Shown here one piece after another: positions 50,179 through 58,667 of a stretch of 64,000 nt of DNA. The notes under the pieces were generated by a model. That model ran no database searches, was not told where the DNA came from, and worked only from the letters and a program-made list of their open reading frames with translations. Origin of the DNA: Halorubrum coriense DSM 10284 (GTDB lineage Archaea > Halobacteriota > Halobacteria > Halobacteriales > Haloferacaceae); assembly GCF_000337035.1 (NCBI RefSeq), contig NZ_AOJL01000020.1, positions 16,450 to 80,449 of the forward strand. The letters run 5' to 3'. Made by a program: the position numbers and the translations under genes. The stretch's first letter is position 1, and each line of letters starts with the position of its first letter.

Positions 50179-51099
50179 TCAGTACCGGGTGAGCTCCCGT
50201 TGATCGGCCTCCCGGCGCTCGCCGGGCGGGACGTTCGTCGCGACGATCTCGTCGACCGCGTCGCGGCCGTCGGCGTCGCTGTTGATCGCGCGGGTCGCGC
50301 CCTCGCGGTCGACGCGGAAGCCGGCGTCGGCGTACGCGTCGTACATCACGCCGCTGTTCGAGAGCACGACCCACACGCCCGCGTCGTCGAGCTCGCCGGC
50401 GACGTCGAGCAGGCGGCGCTGGTCCTCGCGGTCGAACCCCGACGCGCTGTACTCGTTGAAGTTCGCCGTCGCGCTCATCGGCTCGTACGGGGGATCGAAG
50501 TAGACGAGGTCGCCAGCCTCGGCGGCGTCGAGGACGTACGCGAAGTCGCCCCGCCGGACCTCGGTGTCGTCGAGCAGGTCGCTCGCGCGCCGGATCCGGT
50601 CGCGCTGGACCCAGTCGGGGTCGGCGTACCGACCGATCGGGACGTTGAACCCGCCGTCCGCGTTCTCGCGGTAGAGCCCGTTGTAACACGTCCGGTTGAG
50701 GTAGCACAGCAGCGCCGCCTCCTCCAGCGGGTCGAACTCGCCCTCGTACGGCCGCCGGTTGAACCGCGCGCGCTGCTGGTAGTAGTAGGCGTCCACCTCT
50801 CGCCCCCGCGCCGTCTCCTCGGCATACGGGAGGTCCGGGTCCGGGTCGCCCTCGGGGTCGTCGAACGACGCGAGCCGGGCGATCAGCTCGTCGGGGCGGT
50901 CCCGGACCTGCTCGTAGAAGTTCACGAGCCGCGGGTTCGCGTCGTTGACCGTGGCGCGGGGCGGTTCCAGGTCGAAGAAGACGGCTCCGCCGCCGACGAA
51001 CGGCTCGTGGTACCGGCCGAAGTCGGCCGGGAAGCGGGCGTACAGCTCGTCGAGCAGCTGCCGCTTCCCGCCGGCCCACTTCAGGATCGGTTCGGCCAT
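50179..51099 (-). CDS. DNA adenine methylase (Dam/DpnM-type), orphan
   Basis: This 306-residue N6-adenine methyltransferase has a SAM-binding KWAGGK at residues 7-12 and EPFVGGGAVFFDL, and the catalytic DPPY at 202-205 followed by a conserved NFNEYS segment. This is the D12-class/Dam family that often reads GATC; the target is not read from sequence. There is no restriction endonuclease gene nearby, so it is an orphan modification enzyme that may act in epigenetic or phage-protective marking. ATG 51099 is preferred; the ORF allows an extra N-terminal Met at 51129. Confidence 0.88.
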   Translation of the reverse strand: MAEPILKWAGGKRQLLDELYARFPADFGRYHEPFVGGGAVFFDLEPPRATVNDANPRLVNFYEQVRDRPDELIARLASFDDPEGDPDPDLPYAEETARGREVDAYYYQQRARFNRRPYEGEFDPLEEAALLCYLNRTCYNGLYRENADGGFNVPIGRYADPDWVQRDRIRRASDLLDDTEVRRGDFAYVLDAAEAGDLVYFDPPYEPMSATANFNEYSASGFDREDQRRLLDVAGELDDAGVWVVLSNSGVMYDAYADAGFRVDREGATRAINSDADGRDAVDEIVATNVPPGERREADQRELTRY

Positions 51100-51197
51100 C
51101 GCTATCGGGTGTCGCCCGCGCCCGTTCATAAACGTCTCGGGCCGCGTCCGCGGCGGTCGGTCGCGGGCCCGATCGCGCGCCCGACCGCCCACGCCGG

Positions 51198-51497
51198 TCA
51201 GTCGTCGGAGGGCTCCAACTCCGGCATCGGCAGGTCGGCGACGTGGCCCGCGGCCTCCTCGAAGTTCGGACCGGGCTCGATGGTGCCGGCCTCGCGGTCC
51301 CACTCGATGTAGCCCGCCTCCTCTAGCGCCGGGAGATGCGTCTCGCGGAGTTCGGCCGCGATCTCGTCGGCCCGTCCGCGGACGCGCAGATCCGCGACCG
51401 TCTCCACGGTGCCGTCGGCGAGGCCGGCGAGCACGCGCCTGCGTTCCGGCGATCCGACGACGGTCGCTGAATCGGTAGTGGGGGTGTCGAGTGTCAT
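51198..51497 (-). CDS. DUF7344-like winged-helix protein
   Basis: This 99-residue protein has an N-terminal winged helix (SPERRRVLAGLADGTVETVADL, then RETHLPALEEAGYIEWDREAG). It resembles haloarchaeal DUF7344 DNA-binding domains. The TATA-like TTTTATT on the minus strand (about 51533-51539) lies 36-42 bases upstream of ATG 51497, so a leader of about 12 bases is expected. Its target is unknown, and the adjacent intergenic palindromes are candidate sites. Confidence 0.7.
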   Translation of the reverse strand: MTLDTPTTDSATVVGSPERRRVLAGLADGTVETVADLRVRGRADEIAAELRETHLPALEEAGYIEWDREAGTIEPGPNFEEAAGHVADLPMPELEPSDD

Positions 51498-51865
51498 CGT
51501 GTCTGTCCGTATGTACGGAAGCGGTCGGAGCGGAATAAAAGCACCGGCGAACGCGGCTCTCGCCGGCGGTCGAACACGCCCCTCGCCGGCGGCAGAGCGC
51601 GGCAACCACTCCGGCCGAGCGCGGGGTCTCAACCGGCCTCACGAGCGCGGGACGCGGCTGACACGTTCCGGTGACCGCAGTTTTTGCGGCAGACTGTGCC
51701 GGCAATTCACAGATAGTTGAGAAGTATACCAACGAGTAGCATGGTACACCTTACACCGCATGAACGACCGTTTCGGATGGTTTACGGGCATGTACCATGG
51801 TACCGTTTCTCAAAACCTATTTGGAAAGTGAAAGGTTTTAGTCGTCGGAGGGCGTATCGTGAGAT
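51498..51865. other. divergent intergenic region with palindromes
   Basis: This 368-base gap has no convincing gene. It holds the minus-strand TATA at 51533-51539. CATGGTAC occurs twice, at 51740-51747 and 51796-51803. The second copy is part of the perfect 12-bp palindrome GTACCATGGTAC (51792-51803), a possible operator. GGTTTTAG at about 51833-51840 is a TATA-like element before ATG 51866. The segment is AT-richer than its surroundings. Confidence 0.55.
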
Positions 51866-52153
51866 ATGTACCAAGGCTCCATCACCGCCTCGGAGACGCA
51901 CCGACCGATCGGCTCCGAGTCGCCGCCCGCCGGGCGCTCGCCCCTAGGGACGCTCGTGTTCCTCGCGCTCGTCATCGCCCCGTTCGTCGCGTTCGCGTAC
52001 CCCGTCGCGACCGTCGCGCTGCTGACCGGCACCGTCGCGCTCGCCGTCCTCTCGCGGTCCGTCCTGCGGACCCTGCGCCGGCGCAGCGGTCGCGTCCAGA
52101 CGCTCACGCTCCCCGGGCTGGGGACCGTCGAGTACCGCATCACGACGAACTGA
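51866..52153 (+). CDS. small two-helix membrane protein
   Basis: This 95-residue protein has a polar N-terminal 25 residues and two hydrophobic segments (about 28-46 and 48-63). A basic loop and a short C-terminal beta-like tail LPGLGTVEYRITTN follow. I do not recognise the family. It shares the intergenic region and possibly the palindromic site with the DUF7344-like regulator, and might be its target. Confidence 0.6.
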   Translation: MYQGSITASETHRPIGSESPPAGRSPLGTLVFLALVIAPFVAFAYPVATVALLTGTVALAVLSRSVLRTLRRRSGRVQTLTLPGLGTVEYRITTN

Positions 52154-52255
52154 TCGCTCCGGCCGCGGGCCGGCGGCCCGCTGAACCGCTTTTCGAAAAG
52201 ACTCGTCCTCCCAGCGGCGACGCCGCGATCGGACGCGACGCCGTCTCTCGTTCCC

Positions 52256-53308
52256 TTACAGCCCGTAGGCCACGCGCTCGCCGACATCGAGCCCGTTCGC
52301 GATGGCGGCGTGGAGCCGTCCCTCGCCCGCGACCCAGTCGCCGAGCAGGAACAGTCCCGCGTCGCGCGCCGAGTCGACCGGGCCGCGATCGACGCCTTCG
52401 TCGGGGAGCGCGTAGCGCCACCCCTGATGGTCCGTCCACGCGGGATCGGCCAGCCGCTCGTCGCCGACGATGTCGGCGGCGTGCGCCGCGAGCGCGGCGA
52501 CGTTCTCCGCGGGGTCGTCGTCGTAGTGCTCGGTCGACCACGCGCCGCTCGCTTGGACGACGAGCAGCGTCTCGCCGTCGGGGACGTGTCCGGCCTTACA
52601 CTCCTCGCGCGAGATCCAGCCGACCGGGTGCTCCTTGTCGGTGTTGACGAGCGCGTAGTACGGCACGTCGAGCGCGAACGGATAGCGCAACACCGCGGTC
52701 CAGACGCTGCCGTACGCGACGTCGCCGACCGCCTCGACGAGCGTCTCGCGGAGCGGGTCGTCCCACTCGGCCGTCCGGAGCAGTTCCGTCGTCTGCGGGG
52801 CCGGCGGATTCAGGAGGAGGACGTCGAACGGCCCGTGCGTCTCGCCGTCCGCGTCGTCGAGTTCCCAGCGATCACCGCCGTTCGCGTCGCCGACGCGCCG
52901 GACCGTCTCGACGCGAGTCCGCCGGTGGACGGTCGCGTCGGTGCGACCGAACAGGCGCTTCGCGACTTGGGTGAGCCCCCGCCGGTAGCTCCACTTGTGT
53001 TCGTCGGCGTCGCGGCCCGGGGACACCGTCTCGTCGGCGTCGAAGGTGTACACCGGCTCCGTCACGTCGACGAGCCCCTCGTCGTCGAGCGTCTCGGTGA
53101 TCAGCTCGACGACGCGGTCGTCGTCGCTCTTCAGGTAGTTCGCCCCGTAGTCGTACGTGAGGTCGTCGTGGCGGCGGGTCGCCGCGCGGCCGCAGAGCCC
53201 GCCCGACTTCTCCAGCACGGTCACGTCCGCGTCGGGCACGGTGCCGTCGATGACGAACGCCGCCGCGGCCGCCCCCGCGCCCGCGCCGACGATGCCTACG
53301 TCTGTCAC
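52256..53308 (-). CDS. FAD/NAD(P)-dependent oxidoreductase, amine oxidase/renalase-like
   Basis: This 350-residue flavoprotein has the N-terminal dinucleotide motif VGIVGAGAGAAAAAFVID. The substrate-side VLEKSGGLCGRAATRR is typical of amine oxidase-like and renalase-like enzymes, and the C-terminal FAD motif is LFLLGDWVAGEGRLHAAIANG. GTG 53308 is used because a TATA-like TTAA (about 53333) is about 26 bases upstream; the open frame extends eight codons further. The substrate is unknown. Confidence 0.82.
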   Translation of the reverse strand: MTDVGIVGAGAGAAAAAFVIDGTVPDADVTVLEKSGGLCGRAATRRHDDLTYDYGANYLKSDDDRVVELITETLDDEGLVDVTEPVYTFDADETVSPGRDADEHKWSYRRGLTQVAKRLFGRTDATVHRRTRVETVRRVGDANGGDRWELDDADGETHGPFDVLLLNPPAPQTTELLRTAEWDDPLRETLVEAVGDVAYGSVWTAVLRYPFALDVPYYALVNTDKEHPVGWISREECKAGHVPDGETLLVVQASGAWSTEHYDDDPAENVAALAAHAADIVGDERLADPAWTDHQGWRYALPDEGVDRGPVDSARDAGLFLLGDWVAGEGRLHAAIANGLDVGERVAYGL

Positions 53309-53581
53309 ACCGATCGTTGGGGCCGGGACCACTTAACCGGTCGCGTGCGGCGGCAAGGAGGTGACGCTATCCAGTGACGGCGGCCCGGGGAGCGGGGGCC
53401 GACCGGTCGCCGTCCGGCCCGACGATCGCGGTCGGTCCCTCGCCTCCAACGACGCGTTTTAATCGGTCAGTCCAGAGAGTACCGGTACGAACGCGACCGG
53501 CGCGGCGGGCGGTCCCGGCGTCACGGTCCGAGAGACACGACATGACACCGACCACCACCACGCGATCGACGGACGGGAACG

Positions 53582-54910
53582 ATGGCTGAAGACGGGGCGG
53601 ACGGCGACGCCGCGGCCGGGGAGTCGGCCGGAGAGATGGACTACGCCGCGCGCGCGGCCGAGACCCTCGGCTTCTCGCGCTGGTGGCAGATAGCCGCCGC
53701 GGCCGGGATGATGGCCGCGGTGAGCCCGTACCAGTACGTCTGGTCGTCGATCGAGCAGCCGCTCTCGCAGAGCCTCGACATCGCGCTGCCGGCGCTGGGC
53801 GCGGTGTTCTCCTTTTACGTCGTGTTCCAGTCGCTCTCGCAGTTCCCCGCGGGCAAGTGGCGCGACAGCCGCGGGCCGGGCGCGCTCACCTTCCTCGCCG
53901 CGCTCCTCGCGGGCGGCGGGTACATCGGGCTCGCGTACGCGACGAGCCTCTGGCAGCTGTACCTGCTGTACTCGCTCGGGGCGGTCGGCGTCGGTATCGT
54001 CTACACCGTCGCGGTCAACACCGCGGTCAAGTGGTTCCCGGACCGCACGGGGCTGACGACCGGCGTCGGGACGATGGCGTTCGCGGCCGGGAGCGCCCTC
54101 GTCGTCCCGTACGTGCGCGCGAACGCGACCGTGGCCGCCTACGGCGACGTGCTCCGGAACATCGGGATCGGTATCCTCGTCGTGACCCTCGTGGGCTCGT
54201 TCCTCCTGCGGGACCCGCCGACGGACTGGCTGGACCGCGCGGGCGACGGCGACGACGATGACGGGGGGCTCGCCGCCTCGATCCGCGGGCGGAACTACTC
54301 GACGCGCGAGATGCTCTCGACGTGGCAGTTCTGGCTGCTGTACGCGATGTTCATCGCGATGGCGAGCGCGGACCTCCTCGTCATCGCCAACGTGGTCCGG
54401 TTCGCGGAGAACTTCGGCCTCGCGGCGCTGATCGCGACGCTGTCGGCGACGCTCCTCCCGATCGCTGCGGGGGTCTCGCGGCTGATCCTCGGCGAGGCGA
54501 CCGACCGGTTCGACCGCAAGCGCGTGATGGCCGGCTCGTTCCTCCTCGCCGGGCTGTTCCGGCTCGGCCTCGTGGCCGCCGGCGAGGCGGGCAACGGGGC
54601 CGTCTTCGTCGCGTTCGTTCTCGGCGCGATGTTCTTCTCCTCGCCGCTGTACGTCTTCTTCCCGTCGCTCCTCGCCGACTACTACGGCGCGGCCAACTCC
54701 TCGGGCAACTACGCGGTCCTGTACACCGCGAAGGTCGGCGGCGGCGTCTTCTCCGGCACCGTCGCCGGCTACCTCGTCGCGACCCTCGGGTGGACGCCGA
54801 CGTTCGCCCTCGGCGGCGCGCTGGCGGTCGCCGCGGGGCTGGCGGTGTTCGTCCTCCGGCCGCCGAGCGGCTCCGGACTGCGCTCGACGGACCCGGCGGC
54901 CGCGGACTGA
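53582..54910 (+). CDS. OFA-type MFS transporter
   Basis: This 442-residue protein has twelve predicted helices and a central acidic loop (DRAGDGDDDDGG). The N-terminal half has QYVWSSIEQPLSQSL and RDSRGPGALTFLAALLAGG. This is the loop between helices 2 and 3 used in the oxalate/formate antiporter subfamily. The second half repeats the pattern with DRFDRKRVMAGSF. The substrate may be a carboxylate. It is a single gene, convergent with the methyltransferase pair. Confidence 0.85.
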   Translation: MAEDGADGDAAAGESAGEMDYAARAAETLGFSRWWQIAAAAGMMAAVSPYQYVWSSIEQPLSQSLDIALPALGAVFSFYVVFQSLSQFPAGKWRDSRGPGALTFLAALLAGGGYIGLAYATSLWQLYLLYSLGAVGVGIVYTVAVNTAVKWFPDRTGLTTGVGTMAFAAGSALVVPYVRANATVAAYGDVLRNIGIGILVVTLVGSFLLRDPPTDWLDRAGDGDDDDGGLAASIRGRNYSTREMLSTWQFWLLYAMFIAMASADLLVIANVVRFAENFGLAALIATLSATLLPIAAGVSRLILGEATDRFDRKRVMAGSFLLAGLFRLGLVAAGEAGNGAVFVAFVLGAMFFSSPLYVFFPSLLADYYGAANSSGNYAVLYTAKVGGGVFSGTVAGYLVATLGWTPTFALGGALAVAAGLAVFVLRPPSGSGLRSTDPAAAD

Positions 54911-54943
54911 CCGACGCCGCGGGCGTCTCTCGTTCCGGGCCGG

Positions 54944-55357
54944 CTACGCCCTCGCTCGCGTCGTCCGTCGGACCGCGAGCGACCAGAGCCCGACCGCGAC
55001 GCCGCCGGCCGCGAGCACCGCGTTGACGCCGGCCGGTTCGAGCGAGAACGGAGTGAACGCGGGCGCGATCAGGGCGTGGAGCGCGACGCCCGCCGCGCCG
55101 GCGGCGGCGACCGACCGCGGCCGCCACACCCGCGAGTCGGGGCTCCGCGCCGCCGCGGCGAAGACCCGGTCGCCGGAAGCGACGAGGACGTGGCCGGCGG
55201 CGAAGGCGAGTCCGAGAGCCGCCGACCCGGCGAGGTCGACGGCGACGCTCGTCTCGAAGGCGCGGTACCACAGCACGTGCGCGAGCCGCGCGGCCGCGCC
55301 GAGGGCGACGGCGAGCGAGAGGTCGAAGAGGCCGGCCGCGACGCGCCGAGGGGTCAC
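54944..55357 (-). CDS. small membrane protein coupled to a methyltransferase
   Basis: This 137-residue protein has four hydrophobic segments. GTG 55357 overlaps the methyltransferase stop (GTGA), so it is translated from the same mRNA. I do not recognise the family. The basic residues at the cytosolic loops suggest a normal inner-membrane topology. The role is unknown, with a membrane anchor for the enzyme possible. Confidence 0.6.
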   Translation of the reverse strand: MTPRRVAAGLFDLSLAVALGAAARLAHVLWYRAFETSVAVDLAGSAALGLAFAAGHVLVASGDRVFAAAARSPDSRVWRPRSVAAAGAAGVALHALIAPAFTPFSLEPAGVNAVLAAGGVAVGLWSLAVRRTTRARA

Positions 55358-55962
55358 GGGAGCGTTCCGACGACCGCGAAGAACGGGTCCTCGCCCGGGC
55401 GCTCCGCGATCCGGTCCGCGACCGCGAACCCGCCGGCCGCGAGGTAGCGCTCGACGAGGTCGGCGCGCTCGTCCATCGAGGCGGCCCGCCACGCGCGGAC
55501 GGCCTTCGTCGGGAACATCCGGTTCGAGAAGCTGACGACGAGCGTCCCGCCGGGCGCGAGGACCCGGGCGAACTCCGCGAAGACTGGGCCGGGGTACTGG
55601 AGGTACTGGACCGACAGCGCACAGCAGACCGCGTCGAACGCGTCGTCGGCGAAGGGGAGGGACTGCGCGTCGTTGAGGTCGCGGACGACGTACTCGTCGA
55701 GTCGGTCGTTGGCGGCCAGTTCGGCCTCGTTGAGCCCGTGCCCGACGACCCGGTCGTACTCGGTGTCCGGCAGGTGCGAGACCCAGCTGCTCATCGCGTC
55801 GAGGACCCGGTCGCCGGGGTCGGTCACCGACGCGTACAGCGCGGTCAGCCGGTCGAGGAACGCGTCGTCTGCGTGGGTGACGAACCGCGGGTCGGCGTAG
55901 AACGTCCCGTCGGGGCGGTCGTCCCGCTTGCGCCGGTCGCGGTCCGAGAGGACGGTCGTCAC
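55354..55962 (-). CDS. SAM-dependent methyltransferase (Methyltransf_11-like)
   Basis: This 202-residue cytosolic enzyme has an unusual version of motif I: RVLDAMSSWVSHLPDTEYDR replaces the Gly-rich loop. VVRDLNDAQSLPFADDAFDA and VQYLQYPGPVFAEFARVLAPGG are the later core motifs. That altered loop makes AdoMet binding possible but less certain. GTG 55962 is the only start near the conserved region. It is coupled to a small membrane protein gene by a GTGA overlap. Confidence 0.72.
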   Translation of the reverse strand: MTTVLSDRDRRKRDDRPDGTFYADPRFVTHADDAFLDRLTALYASVTDPGDRVLDAMSSWVSHLPDTEYDRVVGHGLNEAELAANDRLDEYVVRDLNDAQSLPFADDAFDAVCCALSVQYLQYPGPVFAEFARVLAPGGTLVVSFSNRMFPTKAVRAWRAASMDERADLVERYLAAGGFAVADRIAERPGEDPFFAVVGTLP

Positions 55963-56093
55963 GATACCGGAACGAGGGGCGCGGGGAGTAAGAGGCCGTC
56001 GCCGCCGGCTGCCACCACCGGAGGCCCCACCCGGGTCCAGCCGCCGGCGACCGCGCGCCTGCCCCCACCGGACGGCTTTTTTCGGCGAGTGTT

Positions 56094-56107
56094 TTACCAG
56101 CTGGTAA
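56094..56107 (+). promoter_or_regulatory. perfect palindrome before the pirin gene
   Basis: TTACCAGCTGGTAA is a 14-bp perfect palindrome ending in the A of the pirin ATG and following a T-rich TATA-like CTTTTTTC at 56076-56083. A regulator bound here would cover the transcription start. Confidence 0.55.
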
Positions 56108-56871
56108 TGGACACCACCGCCGCGGCCGACCGCGACCTCTTCCCCGCGCCCCGCTCCGAGGTCTTCCGGAATCAGGGGAAGTTCCGCACCCGATTCAATT
56201 TCCCCGGACGGAACCTCCCGGACCACGACGACCACGGGTACGGCCCTCTCTCGACGGTCGTCGAGTCGTTCATGGACCCCGGGACGCTGATCGGAATGCA
56301 CCAGCACCGCGACGAGGAGATCGTCTCGTGGGTGCCGGCGGGCGTGATGCGCCACGACGACCGCGAGGGGAACGAACTCGTCACGGACCCCGAACACCTC
56401 CTCGTGATGAACGCGGGCGAGGGGTTCTGGCACGCCGAGGAGACGCTCGCCGACGACCCGCCGCTGCGGATGCTCCAGATATTCGTCCGCCCGCGGGAGC
56501 TCGGCCTGGAGCCCGGGATCCAGCACGGTCCGCTCCCGACGCCCGAGCCGAACGAGTGGCGTCGCGTGTTCGCGCCGGCGGGCGCGGACCACCCGTTCAC
56601 CGTGCGCAACGCGGTCGACTGCTACGACGTCCGCCTCGACGCGGACGCGAGCGCGACGCTTCCCGAGATCGAGGGACGCGACGCTTACGCGTACGTCTTC
56701 GAGGGGTCTGCCGAGGTCGGCGGGGCGACGTTGTCGGAGACGGAGAGCGTCCTGTGGACCGGCGACGGCGCGTCGCCGACCGTGACCGCGGGCGACGAGG
56801 GCGCGACGGTCGTGGCCTTCCTCGTCGACCCCGACGCGCCGGTGACGCGACAGGGGACGATCGGGCGGTGA
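56107..56871 (+). CDS. pirin family protein
   Basis: This 254-residue bicupin has the N-terminal metal site MHQHRDEEIVSWV...VTDPEHLLVMNAGEGFWHAEE with His and Glu ligands. The C-terminal cupin half is less metal-rich (YDVRLDADASATLPEIEGRD). Pirins act as quercetinase-like or redox-sensing proteins, and the actual role here is not known. ATG 56107 is fixed by the operator-like palindrome and the T-rich TATA-like element before it. Confidence 0.87.
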   Translation: MDTTAAADRDLFPAPRSEVFRNQGKFRTRFNFPGRNLPDHDDHGYGPLSTVVESFMDPGTLIGMHQHRDEEIVSWVPAGVMRHDDREGNELVTDPEHLLVMNAGEGFWHAEETLADDPPLRMLQIFVRPRELGLEPGIQHGPLPTPEPNEWRRVFAPAGADHPFTVRNAVDCYDVRLDADASATLPEIEGRDAYAYVFEGSAEVGGATLSETESVLWTGDGASPTVTAGDEGATVVAFLVDPDAPVTRQGTIGR

Positions 56872-56943
56872 CGCGACGAGAGACGATCGAGCGGTGACGC
56901 CCGGGTCGGAAAGGCTCAACCCCCGGCCCGCCGAACGCGGCGT

Positions 56944-57465
56944 ATGCGCACCCCGCTCGCGGTCGCCGGGCTCGTCGCGCTCGGCGTCTGCCTGATGGCG
57001 AACCCGCTGTTCCTTCCGGTGTCGATCGGCGAGCCCGACCCCGCCTACACGCACACCGTCCGGCCTGTCGGCGAGGGCGCGGTCGCCGGGATCGGCTCGC
57101 CGGCGGCCGGGGCGGCGAACGGTTCCGGCGGCGACGCCGTCGTCGCCTACGCCGACCTCGACCCGGCCGCCCGCGCGGCGTTCGACCGCGCCCGCGACGC
57201 GCCGGAGGGCGGATTCGGCGTCGAGGACCCCGACGAGCGGGTCGACTCGCTCTCGTACCCGGCGGAGCCGACGCTCGGGGACGGGCTGCTGATCGTCGAG
57301 CGCGACGGCGAGCGGTACGAGCTCTGGACCCGGACGGTCGAGCGCGAACCGGACGCCGTCGTCGTCCAGCACGTCCTCGTCCAGCCGATCGCGTTCCTCG
57401 CCGGGTTCCTCGCGGTCGTCGCCGGGGCCGCGGTCGCGCTGCGGGGGCGGCTCGGCGGCGAGTGA
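56944..57465 (+). CDS. conserved haloarchaeal membrane protein
   Basis: This 173-residue protein has an N-terminal hydrophobic segment (6-25) that is a signal or anchor. An extracellular Ala/Gly/Asp-rich domain of about 115 residues follows, then a C-terminal membrane helix (about 148-166). It resembles a DUF7979-like haloarchaeal family, but the name is uncertain. The function is unknown. It is a single gene convergent with the aspartoacylase gene. Confidence 0.65.
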   Translation: MRTPLAVAGLVALGVCLMANPLFLPVSIGEPDPAYTHTVRPVGEGAVAGIGSPAAGAANGSGGDAVVAYADLDPAARAAFDRARDAPEGGFGVEDPDERVDSLSYPAEPTLGDGLLIVERDGERYELWTRTVEREPDAVVVQHVLVQPIAFLAGFLAVVAGAAVALRGRLGGE

Positions 57466-57513
57466 CGAGTCGGGTTCACGGCGGCGAGCGACGGTCTCGC
57501 GTCCGGCGCGACC

Positions 57514-58557
57514 TCACTCCTCGGCCGTCGGCGTCGGCTGCCCGACGGGCCTCGGGGCGTCGCCGGCCTCGATCGCCCGCCGGGTCGGCTCGCCGATCTC
57601 GACGAGGTGACACAGGGGGTTGCCGGGGTAGACCACCGGGTTCTCCAAGAGCCCGATCAGGAGTCCGGTGAAGGGGGCCTCCACCGCGACCGCGTCCTCC
57701 TTGAACGGGTTGGTGATCGTGGCGATGCGGTCGCCCTCGCGGACGAGCGAGCCGCTCTCGAAGTGGGTGTCGACGATGCCGCCGGAGTCGGCGCGCAGCC
57801 ACGTCTTCTCGCCCGCGCCGGCGACGATGGTGCGCCAGCCCGGCCAGCGCACCGTGTCGGTCTCCAAGAGGCCGTACTCCGCGAAGACGGAGCGGACGCC
57901 GGCGAGCGCGTCGTCGATCAGCGGGCGCTGGAACCGGTGGGCCTCGCCCATCTCGATGGTGATCGTGGGGATGCCGGCGTCGGTCGCCTCGCCGCGGAGC
58001 GTGCCGCTCGGGCCGTCGCTGTCGATGACGACCTTGGAGCCGAACGCCAGCGCGAGCCGGTGGACGCGCTCGTCGGTCATGTCGGCGCGGACGTGGAGCA
58101 TGTTCGTCCGGCCGCGCGTGGAGGTGTGGAAGTCGAGCCCGAAGTCGCACGGCGCGATGAAGTTCTCGTAGATCTGGTGGGCCATCCGCTTCGAGCTCGT
58201 GGAGCCGGGCTTACCCGGGAACGACCGGTTCAGGTCGCGGTCGTAGACGGGGAGGTACCGCTGCTGGGCGATGAAGCCGGGGACGTTGAGGACGGGGAGA
58301 CAGACCAGCGTGCCCGCGAGCGCAGAGAGGTCCCACTCGTGGGCGACCTCGCGGACGACCTCGATCCCGTTGAGCTCGTCGCCGTGGGCCGCGGCGGTGA
58401 GGAAGGCGGTCGGCCCGTCGCGCTCGCCGTTGACGATGGTGACCGGGATCCGGACGGGATCGCCGAGGTACGTCTCGCTGATCCCGTAGCGGATGTTCTG
58501 CGTTTCGCCGGGCGGCACCGCCCCGCCGTTGTACGTGAACGCCCGGTCGTCGCTCAT
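57514..58557 (-). CDS. succinylglutamate desuccinylase/aspartoacylase-type deacylase
   Basis: This 347-residue zinc carboxypeptidase-like enzyme has the metal site in AAAHGDELNGIEVVRE (His, Glu). RDLNRSFPGKPGSTSSKRMA binds the substrate carboxylate, FGLDFHTSTRGRTN supplies the second His, and TITIEMGEAH holds the catalytic Glu. It removes an N-acyl or amide-linked amino acid. ATG 58557 is used since a strong TATA (58581-58590) is about 28 bases before it. The gene is divergent from the RimK-retropepsin fusion at 58668, and the pair may add and remove peptide tags such as glutamate. Confidence 0.87.
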   Translation of the reverse strand: MSDDRAFTYNGGAVPPGETQNIRYGISETYLGDPVRIPVTIVNGERDGPTAFLTAAAHGDELNGIEVVREVAHEWDLSALAGTLVCLPVLNVPGFIAQQRYLPVYDRDLNRSFPGKPGSTSSKRMAHQIYENFIAPCDFGLDFHTSTRGRTNMLHVRADMTDERVHRLALAFGSKVVIDSDGPSGTLRGEATDAGIPTITIEMGEAHRFQRPLIDDALAGVRSVFAEYGLLETDTVRWPGWRTIVAGAGEKTWLRADSGGIVDTHFESGSLVREGDRIATITNPFKEDAVAVEAPFTGLLIGLLENPVVYPGNPLCHLVEIGEPTRRAIEAGDAPRPVGQPTPTAEE

Positions 58558-58580
58558 GGCGGACCGGAGCACGGCGGCGG

Positions 58581-58590
58581 GTATATATAT
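58581..58590 (-). promoter_or_regulatory. TATA box of the deacylase gene
   Basis: ATATATATAC on the minus strand is centred about 28 bases upstream of ATG 58557 and rules out the five-codon-longer start at 58572. Confidence 0.65.
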
Positions 58591-58667
58591 GACGACCCGC
58601 GGGCTCGGGGTCCGGACCCGCCGGACCGATCGGGGCGTCTTTTACGTCGGCCCGCGCAGGGACACGT

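Noticed and set aside
51717-51947. 76-residue plus-strand open frame in the intergenic gap
   Set aside because: It overlaps the palindromic region and the real gene at 51866 in another frame, and lacks a sensible start.
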